A stretch of DNA of 64,000 nt from Candidatus Poribacteria bacterium (GTDB lineage: Bacteria > Poribacteria > WGA-4E > WGA-3G). Shown one piece after another: positions 1 to 8,474 of this stretch. Numbering within the stretch: the stretch's first letter is position 1; each line of letters starts with the position of its first letter. Location: NCBI GenBank assembly GCA_022827185.1, contig JAJDTM010000055.1:62001-126000 (forward strand). The letters are read 5' to 3'. The notes below the pieces were generated by a model, which searched no databases, was not told the DNA's origin, and was given only the letters and a program-made list of their open reading frames with translations. Both the position numbers and the translations under genes were made by a program.

Positions 1-237
1 TACCCCGTTAAATCAAAAAGGTATCGTTGTTTAGGAGTCATTGCGCCTCCTTTCGGGAAGAGGTATGCGCGTGTCTTCGGAACAATCAGATTAAAGCACC
101 ACAAATTGATGCCTTACAAAAGGATATGTGTGAAACGCACAACTTTAAAGCCGTGCGTTTCCGTAATGCAATCATCAATTATTGTCCTAAATGGCAAGCA
201 GAGATAGAACCAAGAACGCCTGATGTAGACGGCGAGA

Positions 238-930
238 CTACTGCTTAAGCCGTGCCCACGTTGTGGTGAGTAGCCCTTCAGGATTAACATCTGTAACGCC
301 AGCTTCAGCATTCTCGTAGTCTGCGTCTGTCGGTTCATAGTCCAAGTCGCTTGACCAGCAGAAAACGTCGTACTGGGTCTGGTTCGAGCTTTGTCGGGTC
401 CATATCATCATAACGTTTTCGCCGTCTTGTAATGCGTTGACCGTGCCACCATCCTTTCCAAAATCGCCGGTCCGCAACCATGCCCATTCAGCGACGTTTT
501 CTTCAAGGATAATGTGATCCGGACGGGCAAAGGCGGGTGCCTCCGTCGGAATTGTGTCGCCATCGTCGCCCAAAACCCACAACCAATCCGAATGGTTGCT
601 CGGATTTATGACGCGCGAGATAAACCGCCAGTCCCCAGCTTTGCCACCAGCAGCACTGATGTCGAATCTATAGAGTAACCAGCCTTGTCCACCAGCATTC
701 GTGACAATATCACCAAACGCACCGTCCGTCGGATCGAGTGCCCCTTCACCCTTGCCCAATTTATAGACATCCGCAGAATCCCTTTCATCAAAGGCTTCCG
801 CCTCAAACCAAATCTGTTCGCCATCCCCATACTGAGAGACTTTAAATCCTTCTACAGCAAAGCCCGTAAGCGGTTGGATCAACAGGAAACAGAGAATTAA
901 TCCAAAAGTTAACTGACATTTTTGAAACAT
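238..930 (-). CDS. secreted protein of unknown function, copy 2 of a tandem pair
   Basis: I do not recognise a named family. The 230-residue product opens with a typical Sec signal peptide (basic start, hydrophobic stretch to about residue 20, likely cleavage near GFA-VEG). The mature part starts with a beta-rich, Trp-rich segment containing WFEAEAFDERDS, which resembles the opening of carbohydrate-binding (CBM6-like, EAE motif) domains. A strong ribosome site (AAGGAGAA) precedes the ATG. It is a close paralog of the gene just upstream on the same strand, sharing nearly every Trp and the C-terminal RLKQ. An extracellular sugar-binding or surface role is inference only. Confidence 0.75.
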   Translation of the reverse strand: MFQKCQLTFGLILCFLLIQPLTGFAVEGFKVSQYGDGEQIWFEAEAFDERDSADVYKLGKGEGALDPTDGAFGDIVTNAGGQGWLLYRFDISAAGGKAGDWRFISRVINPSNHSDWLWVLGDDGDTIPTEAPAFARPDHIILEENVAEWAWLRTGDFGKDGGTVNALQDGENVMMIWTRQSSNQTQYDVFCWSSDLDYEPTDADYENAEAGVTDVNPEGLLTTTWARLKQ

Positions 931-972
931 AATTGTTCTCCTTCATCGTATTTTTATGCTATTTTAAGGAAG

Positions 973-1671
973 TTACTGCTTAAGCCGACCCCACGTTGTG
1001 GTGAGTAACCCATCCGGTTCTACCGGCAACGTTTTCTCTTTCGCTTTTTCATAGTCGGCATCCGTTGGTTCATATTCCAAATCGCTGGACCAGCAGAAAA
1101 CATCGTACTGGACCTGAAGCGAACTCTGCCGCGTCCAGATCATCATGACGTTTTCACCGTCTTGCAATTCATTAATCGTGCCAGCATCCTTCCCGAAATC
1201 ACCGGTCCGCATCCAAGTCCATGCCGGGACATTTTCTTCAAAAATAATGTGATCCGGACGGACAAACGCAGGTGCTGCATCTGGAATCTTATCGCCATCG
1301 TCGCCTAAAACCCACAACCAATCTGAATGGTTGCTCGGATTTATGAGCCGACCAATGAAACGCCATTCCCCGGCTTTTCCGCCAGCACGACTGATGTCGA
1401 ACCTATAGAGTATCCAGCCTTTTTTGCCAGCACCGGCGTTTGTGATAATATCCCCGAACGCACCGGCTGCGGGATCTACCGCCTTTTCACCTTTACCTAA
1501 TTTATAGACATCCTCGGAATCCCTTTCGTCAAAGGCTTCCGCCTCGAACCAAATCTGTTCGCCCTTCCCGAATTCAGAGACTTTGAACTCTTCCACGGCA
1601 AAGCCTGTAAGCGGTTGTATCAGCAGCAGACAGAGGGCTAAGCTGAGCGTTAATTGACATTTCTGGAGCAT
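973..1671 (-). CDS. secreted protein of unknown function, copy 1 of a tandem pair
   Basis: This 232-residue protein has a Sec signal peptide and is collinear along its whole length with the 230-residue neighbour downstream. Shared blocks include QIWFEAEAFDERDS, VYKLGKGE, SNHSDWLWVLGDDGD and VMMIWTRQSS. The differences are scattered substitutions, so both copies look functional and under selection. The start is fixed by GGAGGAGG just before the ATG. It probably heads a two-gene transcript (42-bp gap). The family is unknown; the EAE/Trp-rich beta pattern suggests a lectin-like or CBM-like fold. Confidence 0.75.
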   Translation of the reverse strand: MLQKCQLTLSLALCLLLIQPLTGFAVEEFKVSEFGKGEQIWFEAEAFDERDSEDVYKLGKGEKAVDPAAGAFGDIITNAGAGKKGWILYRFDISRAGGKAGEWRFIGRLINPSNHSDWLWVLGDDGDKIPDAAPAFVRPDHIIFEENVPAWTWMRTGDFGKDAGTINELQDGENVMMIWTRQSSLQVQYDVFCWSSDLEYEPTDADYEKAKEKTLPVEPDGLLTTTWGRLKQ

Positions 1672-1856
1672 TATGCCTCCTCCTATATTCTGATTATGAA
1701 TCAGTTTTGTCTTTTTCTCATTTTTGCTGACGAGGTTTGTAACCCCGCCAAATGATGAAAATACGAAATCTTGATAATGTTTTAATCTGGATTTCCGAGA
1801 CTGCGTAAAAGCAGTTTCACACCGCTGCTATCTTGTCTGATTAGCCACTAACGACC

Positions 1857-1986
1857 CAGGGCTATTTAGTTTTCCGCTTTTCTACAGCGTTTTGCCCCCC
1901 AGGACCGGTAGGTGCGTGTTTCTAACCGCACCGGGTCCCAAAAGAAGACATAAAACTCGAGGATTTCTTAAAACTAAATGACCCTG
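1857..1986. mobile_element. 130-bp MITE with ISAs1-like ends and 9-bp target duplication
   Basis: The element begins CAGGGCTATTTAGTTTT and ends with the inverted complement of CAGGGTCATTTAGTTTT, so the terminal repeats are 17 bp with two mismatches. The nine bases CTAACGACC stand directly on both sides (1848-1856 and 1987-1995), as expected for a target-site duplication. There is no coding capacity. An internal hairpin (GGTGCG / CGCACC, about 1911-1934) belongs to the window's GCGGTTT-CTAACCGC repeat family. CAGGG ends with 8-10-bp duplications are typical of the ISAs1 family; that assignment is inferred. Confidence 0.8.
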
Positions 1987-2004
1987 CTAACGACCTTAAA
2001 AGAC

Positions 2005-2033
2005 TTGACATCTGTCTTGAAGTATCGTATATT
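2005..2033 (+). promoter_or_regulatory. sigma-70 type promoter
   Basis: TTGACA and TATATT are separated by exactly 17 bp. The site lies just outside the right end of the MITE and about 150 bp before the sugar isomerase start, so it would give a long leader. The rest of the 1672-2180 gap holds a GAGGTTTGTAACC palindrome near 1731, A/T-rich DNA and no convincing gene. Confidence 0.5.
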
Positions 2034-2180
2034 TGGCTGCTGAGTCGAATTTGCGTGTAATTATCTGTATTTTGCTTAGATAGCAATTAAAGTATACGAT
2101 AAAGGTGTTTTTTTGTCAACTTCGTCGGATACACTTCGATTCTATAATAAAATATCTAAAAACGAAACAGAGGTTGGATA

Positions 2181-3095
2181 ATGAAACTCGGATTTGTGAG
2201 TGCAATTTTACCGGAGCAGACATTGGCGCAGGTCGTCGAATTCGCCGCTGACACAGGTTTCGATTGCGTCGAATTAATGTGTTGGCCCAAAGGAAAAGCG
2301 GAACGGCGTTATGCCGGTGTCACACACGTTGATGTAGCGACGCTTTCTGATGCGGAAGCAGATAAAATCCTACAATACGTATCGGACGCAGGGGTAACGA
2401 TCAGCGGCTTAGGTTATTACCCAAACCCATTAACGCCTGATGAAACCGAAGCGGCTGTCTATAGCGAACACCTTAAGAAACTGATTCTGGCGGCAAAACG
2501 TCTGTCTGTAGATATCGTGAACACATTTATCGGCAGAGATCAGACACGCACGATAGATGAGAATTGGGACCGCTTTAAACAGGTATGGAACCCGCTTATT
2601 CAATTCGCTGCTGACCACGGCATCCGTGTTGGCATTGAGAATTGCCCGATGTTTTTCACCGAAGACGAATGGCCCGCTGGTCAAAACCTCGCCTATTGTC
2701 CCGCGGTTTGGGAACGGATGTTTGAAGAGATACCGTCCCCGAACTTCGGGCTTAACTTCGACCCGTCCCACTTTATATGGCTTCAGATGGACTACCTGAA
2801 ACCGCTTGTCAATTTCGCTGATCGGATCTTTCATGTGCATGCAAAGGATGTACGGTTAGACAGAGCAAAACTTAACGAAGTCGGCATCCTCGCAACACCT
2901 TTATCGTATCATACGCCGAAACTGCCGGGACTTGGCGAGGTCAATTGGGGCAGCTTCTTCTCTGTCTTGAGCGATACCGGTTACGAAGGCGCAGTCTGTG
3001 TTGAAGTAGAGGATCGGGCTTATGAAGAGACCTTAGAGATGCGACAACGCGCTTTGCGACAGAGCCATATTTTCCTGAGGCAGTTCATCGGGTAG
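2181..3095 (+). CDS. sugar phosphate isomerase/epimerase family protein
   Basis: The 304-residue protein has the features of the xylose-isomerase-like TIM barrel (AP endonuclease 2 family). It starts MKLGFVSAILPE, has the strand-1 FDCVELM motif, and carries metal-ligand patterns IGIENCPM-like (RVGIENCP), FDPSHFIW and HVHAKD, with a final VCVEVEDRAYE. These place conserved Glu, Asp and His residues around one divalent metal site. Such enzymes interconvert keto and aldo sugars or inositols; the substrate cannot be read here. A ribosome site (GAGGTTGG) precedes the ATG. A second member of the family runs off the right edge of the window. Confidence 0.85.
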   Translation: MKLGFVSAILPEQTLAQVVEFAADTGFDCVELMCWPKGKAERRYAGVTHVDVATLSDAEADKILQYVSDAGVTISGLGYYPNPLTPDETEAAVYSEHLKKLILAAKRLSVDIVNTFIGRDQTRTIDENWDRFKQVWNPLIQFAADHGIRVGIENCPMFFTEDEWPAGQNLAYCPAVWERMFEEIPSPNFGLNFDPSHFIWLQMDYLKPLVNFADRIFHVHAKDVRLDRAKLNEVGILATPLSYHTPKLPGLGEVNWGSFFSVLSDTGYEGAVCVEVEDRAYEETLEMRQRALRQSHIFLRQFIG

Positions 3096-3153
3096 GCATG
3101 CCACTCGCTGGCGAGGTTTGCAACCTCGCCTGTTTCCAGAGTCTATTCTTTTT

Positions 3154-4335
3154 ATGGCGCATAATTACGACTGGTTTAACACAGAACGTACAACGCTGGA
3201 ACAAGCAGGCTTACGCCGCCACCTCCGCACCGTCATGAGCGCGCCAACAGGGACAATTAATCTTGATGGGCGCGACGTTGTGCTGCTCGGTTCAAACAAC
3301 TATTTGGGCTTAAGTACACACCCACAGGTGATCACTGCTGCTATTGAGGCGACGCGAACTTTCGGCACAGGCGCAAGCGGCTCACGCCTCATCTCGGGGA
3401 ACAGCGAACTCTATACAACGTTAGAAGCCAACCTCGCAAAAACGAAGAACACCGAAGCCGCGCTCGTTTTCAGTTCCGGATATGCTGCCAATACAAGTAT
3501 CATCCCTGTCCTTGCAGGTGAAGGCGACCTCATCTTAAGCGATGCACTCAACCACGCAAGCATCATAGACGGCTGTCGCCTCAGTCGCGCCACCAAGAAG
3601 GTCTATCGGCACTGCGATATAGCACATCTCAAGGCTCTGTTATCGGAATCCGCTACGTTTCGACGGCGACTCATCGTGACGGATGGCGTTTTCAGTATGG
3701 ACGGTGATATCGCACCGCTACCAGATATTTACGAAGTCGCTACACACTACGATGCAATGTTACTCATAGATGACGCACACGGGTTCGGTGTGTTAGGAAA
3801 AGACGGGAGCGGTACCGTTGCACATTTCGGACTGGAAGGGACAGATATTATTCGGATGGGCACACTGAGCAAGGCGGTTGGCGCGCTCGGCGGATATATT
3901 GCCGGAAGTCGTGTGCTGGTTGAATTGCTCATCAATACGGCACGTGGTTTCATCTTCACGACGGGGCTACCGCCTGCAACGTTAGCAGCAGCGAATGCTG
4001 CCCTTGATGTGATGCGTTCTTCACCCGAATTACGGCAACGGCTGTTCTCGCACGCGAAATACCTCAAAACTGCCTTGGCTAATTTAGGGTACACCCTACT
4101 GCCGAGTGAAACACAGATCCTTCCAGTCGTATTAGGAAATCCCCAACGGGCAACAAGTATCGCGAATGCCTTACTTGCCGAGGGAGTGTTCGCGCCAGCG
4201 ATCCGTCCCCCGGCAGTGCCGCCGGACACAAGCCGTCTAAGGCTGACAGTCATGGCAACACACACCGAGGCAGAGATACAACAGGCGATTGCTGGATTTG
4301 CAAAGGTTTTCCCGCCTCTGATAACTGATAACTGA
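3154..4335 (+). CDS. alpha-oxoamine synthase family PLP enzyme (BioF / KBL type)
   Basis: This 393-residue fold-type I PLP enzyme condenses an amino acid with an acyl-CoA. Family marks are LGSNNYLGLSTHP, GASGSRLISG, DDAHGFGVLG and the PLP-lysine motif GTLSKAVGALGGY. The wording is closest to 8-amino-7-oxononanoate synthase, but 2-amino-3-ketobutyrate CoA ligase or a serine palmitoyltransferase-like role cannot be excluded, and no biotin genes are near. I chose the ATG at 3154 (MAHNYDWF) because the longer frame from 3118 only translates a palindromic repeat. The C-terminal LITDN is encoded by a copy of the ACTGATAACTGA intergenic repeat. Confidence 0.85.
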   Translation: MAHNYDWFNTERTTLEQAGLRRHLRTVMSAPTGTINLDGRDVVLLGSNNYLGLSTHPQVITAAIEATRTFGTGASGSRLISGNSELYTTLEANLAKTKNTEAALVFSSGYAANTSIIPVLAGEGDLILSDALNHASIIDGCRLSRATKKVYRHCDIAHLKALLSESATFRRRLIVTDGVFSMDGDIAPLPDIYEVATHYDAMLLIDDAHGFGVLGKDGSGTVAHFGLEGTDIIRMGTLSKAVGALGGYIAGSRVLVELLINTARGFIFTTGLPPATLAAANAALDVMRSSPELRQRLFSHAKYLKTALANLGYTLLPSETQILPVVLGNPQRATSIANALLAEGVFAPAIRPPAVPPDTSRLRLTVMATHTEAEIQQAIAGFAKVFPPLITDN

Positions 4336-4362
4336 TGACTGACAACTATTCCCTTTTATTTT

Positions 4363-4391
4363 TTGATTTTTTTCCCTTTTCGTGCTAAACT
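4363..4391 (+). promoter_or_regulatory. sigma-70 type promoter of the cupin gene
   Basis: TTGATT and TAAACT stand 17 bp apart, with the -10 about 35 bp before the chosen cupin start. This also argues against starting the cupin gene further upstream, since the longer frame would begin inside the -35 box. Confidence 0.55.
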
Positions 4392-4425
4392 GAGGCAAAT
4401 CTTAACGAAAGGCAACAGACCAGAA

Positions 4426-4839
4426 ATGAGCACAAAAGCACACGTCATTGATTTTGGAAAACAAGACCCTATCGACCGAGGTACCGGTGTGAAAACTGTC
4501 CCGTTAGCCGGTAAATGGATCGACTCCACTTCGCTCACCAACGGTGTGACGATGTTTGAACCCGGTGCCGCGATCGCACGCCACTATCACAACTGTGATG
4601 AATCCGTTACAATTCTTGAAGGCGAAGCCGCTTGCGAAGTTGATGGTGAAGTCTTTACGATGAAAGCCTACGACACGACATTCGTCCCCGCTGGCATCCC
4701 ACACCGATTCTGGAATGATAGCGATGCGCCTATGAAAATTTTGTGGACGTATGCCTCTGTCTCCGTAACCCGAACGTTTACGGAGACCGGTGAAACAGTC
4801 GGACATTTGTCCGCTGGAGATCAGGCAGTCGTCACGTAA
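4426..4839 (+). CDS. single-domain cupin protein
   Basis: The 137-residue product is one small cupin barrel. Metal-binding motif 1 is visible as ARHYHNCDESVTILEGEA (His, His and Glu) and motif 2 as FVPAGIPHRFWN (His). The ATG at 4426 gives a normal cupin start and leaves room for a promoter; the 21 residues further upstream are unlikely to be translated. It sits 20 bp before an M20 peptidase gene and probably shares its transcript. The substrate is unknown; sugar, oxalate or sensing roles are all possible. Confidence 0.8.
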   Translation: MSTKAHVIDFGKQDPIDRGTGVKTVPLAGKWIDSTSLTNGVTMFEPGAAIARHYHNCDESVTILEGEAACEVDGEVFTMKAYDTTFVPAGIPHRFWNDSDAPMKILWTYASVSVTRTFTETGETVGHLSAGDQAVVT

Positions 4840-4859
4840 CAACGACTGAGGAGCCTAAA

Positions 4860-6098
4860 ATGTCCGTTCAAGCTTATATTAAGGACAATCAAACCGCACT
4901 TTGTACATTGCTACAGGAACTCGTCAGGATTCCTACAGTCAATCCACCGGGTGAGAATTATGCCGAGATTGTTGGGCTGCTTGAGGCGAAGTGCCAGGCA
5001 TTGGGGATGCAGACACGGATTGCCAAAGTCCCAAAACGCCGTGCGGAACAGATTATCTCAAATGCGGATAGCCATCCACGGCTAAACCTCATCACGCGCT
5101 GGGACGTTGGTGCAGAAAAGACGGTGCATTTTAACGCACACTACGATGTGGTACCCGTTGCAGGCGAATGGCGGTTCGGCGATCCATTCAGTGGTGAGAT
5201 TGAGGGTGAATGGCTTTACGGGCGCGGTGCCGACGACATGAAGGACGCCATCGCTGCACTTCTGTTTGCAATCGAGGCTATCCAAGAGACTGACACCGAA
5301 CCGAAGTTCAATGTTGAATGCTCGTTCACCTGCGACGAAGAGACCGGTGGGGAGTTGGGAGCCGGATATATTGTCGAGAAAGGCTTGGTTAATGCGGACT
5401 ACGTCGTCAACTGTGAGGGTGGCGCGGAGATGAACATCGGCAACGGACATAACGGCGTACTTTGGTTGGAAATTGAGGTTAAAGGTAAAGCAGCACACGG
5501 GGCGCAGCCGGATAAGGGAATAAACGCATTTGAAAAAACCGCCGAACTCGTAACCGCACTCCAACGGGTTAAACGAAATTTAAAATCACCAGAACGCGCA
5601 TTTAAACTCCCCGATGGCAGCGATCGCTATCCGACATTGAACATCGGCGGAACGTTTCGAGGCACCGACGGCGACAAAGTCAACACTGTTCCAGCAAGCG
5701 TTACGTTCTCAATTGACCGCCGGATTACACCAAACGAGGAACTTGAGTTCGCTGAATTGGAATTGCGGGAAGCAATTTCTGGGGCATGTCAGTATTATCC
5801 CGATCTGGAAGCAGAGGCACGTGCGATCTTGCGCATTGAACCGTGTTTAACGGATACTGCTTCACCGATAGCGCAGGCGTTCGCCGATGCAGTGCGTATC
5901 GTCCGCTTCAATCAACCCCGATTTAAAGGCACCACTGGATTTACAGATTTACACTATTTCGTCAATACAGGCTTACCCGGCATCGGGTATGGACCCCGTG
6001 GCGAGGGCGGACACGCCATCAATGAGCGCGTCCATATCCCCGATCTCGTCAGGACTTCCGCCATCTACGCAACCTTCATAACACGCGCAGAACTTTAA
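4860..6098 (+). CDS. M20 family metallopeptidase (ArgE/DapE-like)
   Basis: The 412-residue zinc-dependent amidohydrolase shows the M20 signatures in order: FNAHYDVVPV (metal His and Asp), GADDMKDAIAALL (bridging Asp), CDEETGGE (catalytic Glu and metal Glu) and a late GGHAINERVHI (metal His). A dimerisation lid lies in the middle (EVKGKAAHGAQP). The length fits acetylornithine deacetylase, succinyl-diaminopimelate desuccinylase or a carboxypeptidase. No arg or dap genes are adjacent, so the substrate stays open. A clear GAGGAG ribosome site precedes the ATG. Confidence 0.87.
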   Translation: MSVQAYIKDNQTALCTLLQELVRIPTVNPPGENYAEIVGLLEAKCQALGMQTRIAKVPKRRAEQIISNADSHPRLNLITRWDVGAEKTVHFNAHYDVVPVAGEWRFGDPFSGEIEGEWLYGRGADDMKDAIAALLFAIEAIQETDTEPKFNVECSFTCDEETGGELGAGYIVEKGLVNADYVVNCEGGAEMNIGNGHNGVLWLEIEVKGKAAHGAQPDKGINAFEKTAELVTALQRVKRNLKSPERAFKLPDGSDRYPTLNIGGTFRGTDGDKVNTVPASVTFSIDRRITPNEELEFAELELREAISGACQYYPDLEAEARAILRIEPCLTDTASPIAQAFADAVRIVRFNQPRFKGTTGFTDLHYFVNTGLPGIGYGPRGEGGHAINERVHIPDLVRTSAIYATFITRAEL

Positions 6099-6105
6099 AA
6101 TACAT

Positions 6106-6186
6106 AGGACTTACGCATTTCCTCTTAAAGTCCCTCTGATAAGGGGGGTTTAGGGGGTTAAAATTACTGCTTTTTGCGTAAGTCCT
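6106..6186. repeat. MITE-like repeat family A, copy 1 (81 bp)
   Basis: The ends AGGACTTACGCA and TGCGTAAGTCCT are perfect 12-bp inverted repeats. The core holds a short C-run/G-run hairpin followed by TTTAGGGGGTT. It starts 8 bp after the M20 stop codon. Flanks share AATACA on both sides, a possible target duplication. Confidence 0.8.
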
Positions 6187-6264
6187 GAATACACTAAAAT
6201 ACACTGTAGCACAAGGTCTCCGTGCCTCAGCGAATTTCATAAAACATAAAAAAGATTAAATACA

Positions 6265-8337
6265 ATGCAAAACCGAAAACCAGCACCATTCAATGTAGTG
6301 GCAGGGGATACCATGGGAACAACATGGGCATTGCCAGAAGGCGCAATCGCTCGATTCGGAAAAGGGGACAGAAGTGATGTGAAATTGTCGCCTGATGGCA
6401 CGTATTTCGCCGTTGCGTCAGGAGTGGGACTTTGGTGGTATGATGTCGCTTTGATGTTGCCGATTTCGTTATGGGAAACGGAACGCGGACTGATTAATTC
6501 TGTTGACTTTTCTCATGATGGCAAATGGGTTGTCATTAGCAATTGGGATCAAGTCATTAAAGTGTTGGACGTTCAAACCGGAGAGTGCGTTTATCAAATG
6601 GAAGGGCAGAGTGCTTTTGCCCATATCGCCTTTTCATCGAACGGTAAGTGGATTGCTACTGCTGATGGAAGAGGAGTTGTTAAGGTATTGGATGTTCAGC
6701 GCGGTGTATGCCTCGCACAGATGGATCGAGGAACACACGAATGGCCAGGAAATGATATTTCCCAACTCGAATTCTCACCGGATGGTAGACGCCTCACCGC
6801 TACAGCACAAAATCCTAAACTGTATTCACCTGATGACCAAGTCCTGAATCCAGACACAGAAGGGGATCAAACCTATGTATGGCATCCGGAGACAGGTGAG
6901 GCAATTGTCAAATTTGCGGGTAGGGATTTTGCCTTTTCGTCAGATAGTCGCCTGCTGGCGGGTGCAGCCGCTGATGAAACTTTGAATGATGCTAATCGTA
7001 TTGACCGCTGCGTTTCAGTATGGGATGTGACTACAGGCAAACGCATTGCTCACTTTACAGGACATAGTGATTGGGTAAATGCTGTCGCTTTTTCACCGTG
7101 CGGACAGTTCCTTGCATCAAGTGATAGAACGCTACGAGAGTGGGACCTGGCAACGGGTGCCCAAAGAGCAGTTTATCCTAACTTTGATCGTCCGTTTTAC
7201 TTGAAAGACGGAATTCTATATGCTGTGGTATTTCCTGATGACGCTGATACTATTGAAACGTGGAATGTAGAAAAGGGTGAAAAAATACTTGAGATATCCG
7301 ATGGGATTGGCGGGACTGGACTGGCAAAATCCTTAGCCATTGCTTACACACAAGAACAACCTCAGCAATCCACCGAAAAAAGATCCAATGAACAGGTTAA
7401 TGGTAATATTCCAGTGTACGCAATGCTGCGTGAGCCTCGTTTCCCGTTGCCCGATCCCCAGGCAATTTGGGTGGATGACCAGACGCTCGCAAGTAAAAGC
7501 ATCGGTCGAGGCATTATCGTATGGGATGTCCCACAGAAATGTGTACGGGAAACGTTGATGGCGGACGAAAATATCCATTCTTTCACAGTTTTGCCTGAAG
7601 GTAAAATGTTGGCGAACTCGGGTGTTTTTCTCGACGATACGACAAAGGTGTGGGATGTTGACTACCCCGATACCTCCATTGTTGAGTTTGGGGCGGATAT
7701 ATGGTGGGAGCGTCACGAGGTATTTTCCCCAACAGGTGAGTATCTTGCAGTCGGGAGTAAAGATGGTCCAGTGTATGTGTGGAATCTTAATCAACCTGAA
7801 CACCCGATAGTCCTCACGGGACATACAGATTACATTTGGGCATTGGCGTTTTCGCCAGATGGAAAACAATTGGTGACAGGTTCAGATGACGAGACAGCGA
7901 GATTGTGGGATATTGAAGCAGGTCGGGAGATTAGCACATTGCCGATGGACGAACCTCGTGTTCCTATAGGAGTAGTCTTTTCACCGTGTGGTAAGATAGT
8001 TGCTGGTGGTATGGACGACGAGATTCGGTTGTGGTGTGCTGAGCAATTGACGACGTTACGCATAATGTCACAACCTGAGAACAGCCGACGTACGTATGCC
8101 CTCGCGTTTTCCCCTTGTGGGAAATATCTGGCATCTGGGACTTGGTGGCAGAAGGGGATGGAGAAGATGGCGATCCGTTTATGGAACGTTGCCACCGGTG
8201 AAAATATCTATACCTTCTGGGGACATAACTCGGACGTGCAATCGCTCGCGTTTTCACCGAACGGTACACTGCTGGCGAGCAGTAGTTTTGAAGGCACAAT
8301 CCTATTATGGGATGTGAAATCTTTCATAGACGCTTAA
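6265..8337 (+). CDS. WD40 repeat protein
   Basis: The 690-residue protein is a chain of WD40 blades. At least ten units of the form AFSPDGKxLxSGS...xxWD can be read, for example VAFSPCGQFLASS, LAFSPDGKQLVTGSDDETARLWDI and LAFSPNGTLLASSS. There is no signal peptide, membrane segment or kinase domain, so it is probably a cytoplasmic or exported propeller scaffold for protein contacts; the partner is unknown. The middle (about residues 300-450) is more divergent and may separate two propellers. No strong Shine-Dalgarno is visible at ATG 6265; ATG 6313 is an alternative start. Confidence 0.88.
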   Translation: MQNRKPAPFNVVAGDTMGTTWALPEGAIARFGKGDRSDVKLSPDGTYFAVASGVGLWWYDVALMLPISLWETERGLINSVDFSHDGKWVVISNWDQVIKVLDVQTGECVYQMEGQSAFAHIAFSSNGKWIATADGRGVVKVLDVQRGVCLAQMDRGTHEWPGNDISQLEFSPDGRRLTATAQNPKLYSPDDQVLNPDTEGDQTYVWHPETGEAIVKFAGRDFAFSSDSRLLAGAAADETLNDANRIDRCVSVWDVTTGKRIAHFTGHSDWVNAVAFSPCGQFLASSDRTLREWDLATGAQRAVYPNFDRPFYLKDGILYAVVFPDDADTIETWNVEKGEKILEISDGIGGTGLAKSLAIAYTQEQPQQSTEKRSNEQVNGNIPVYAMLREPRFPLPDPQAIWVDDQTLASKSIGRGIIVWDVPQKCVRETLMADENIHSFTVLPEGKMLANSGVFLDDTTKVWDVDYPDTSIVEFGADIWWERHEVFSPTGEYLAVGSKDGPVYVWNLNQPEHPIVLTGHTDYIWALAFSPDGKQLVTGSDDETARLWDIEAGREISTLPMDEPRVPIGVVFSPCGKIVAGGMDDEIRLWCAEQLTTLRIMSQPENSRRTYALAFSPCGKYLASGTWWQKGMEKMAIRLWNVATGENIYTFWGHNSDVQSLAFSPNGTLLASSSFEGTILLWDVKSFIDA

Positions 8338-8396
8338 AGCCTTACTAAGAGTATCCTGCCTCTCTGCAAAGGGTGGATATAACTGCCCATTTTTGT

Positions 8397-8425
8397 TTGA
8401 TTCCCTGCCTTGGATGTGTTATTAT
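8397..8425 (+). promoter_or_regulatory. promoter of the ATPase-TOPRIM operon
   Basis: TTGATT and TATTAT are spaced 17 bp apart, about 50 bp before the ATPase start. It is the only good promoter in the gap after the WD40 gene and probably drives all four overlapping genes that follow. Confidence 0.5.
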
Positions 8426-8474
8426 CTTCATATCACATTCGCAGGGCTATATTTTTTAAAAAGGGTTACGCATC

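Noticed and set aside
27..338. Short open frames on both strands at the left edge
   Set aside because: Neither has a convincing ribosome site or recognisable family. Each lies downstream of, or overlaps, the secreted-protein gene; 1-237 is left unannotated.
1800..1960. tRNA-like foldable segment
   Set aside because: No acceptor/anticodon arrangement could be drawn; the pairing is explained by the MITE and its inner palindrome.
3747..4265. 172-residue antisense frame within the PLP enzyme gene
   Set aside because: It is a mirror frame of a strongly conserved gene, with Ser/Arg-rich low-complexity translation.
5082..5564. 160-residue antisense frame within the M20 peptidase gene
   Set aside because: No motif or ribosome site; explained by codon bias of the real gene.
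7333..7869. 178-residue antisense frame within the WD40 gene
   Set aside because: Translation lacks domain features and lies wholly within a repeat-rich coding gene.
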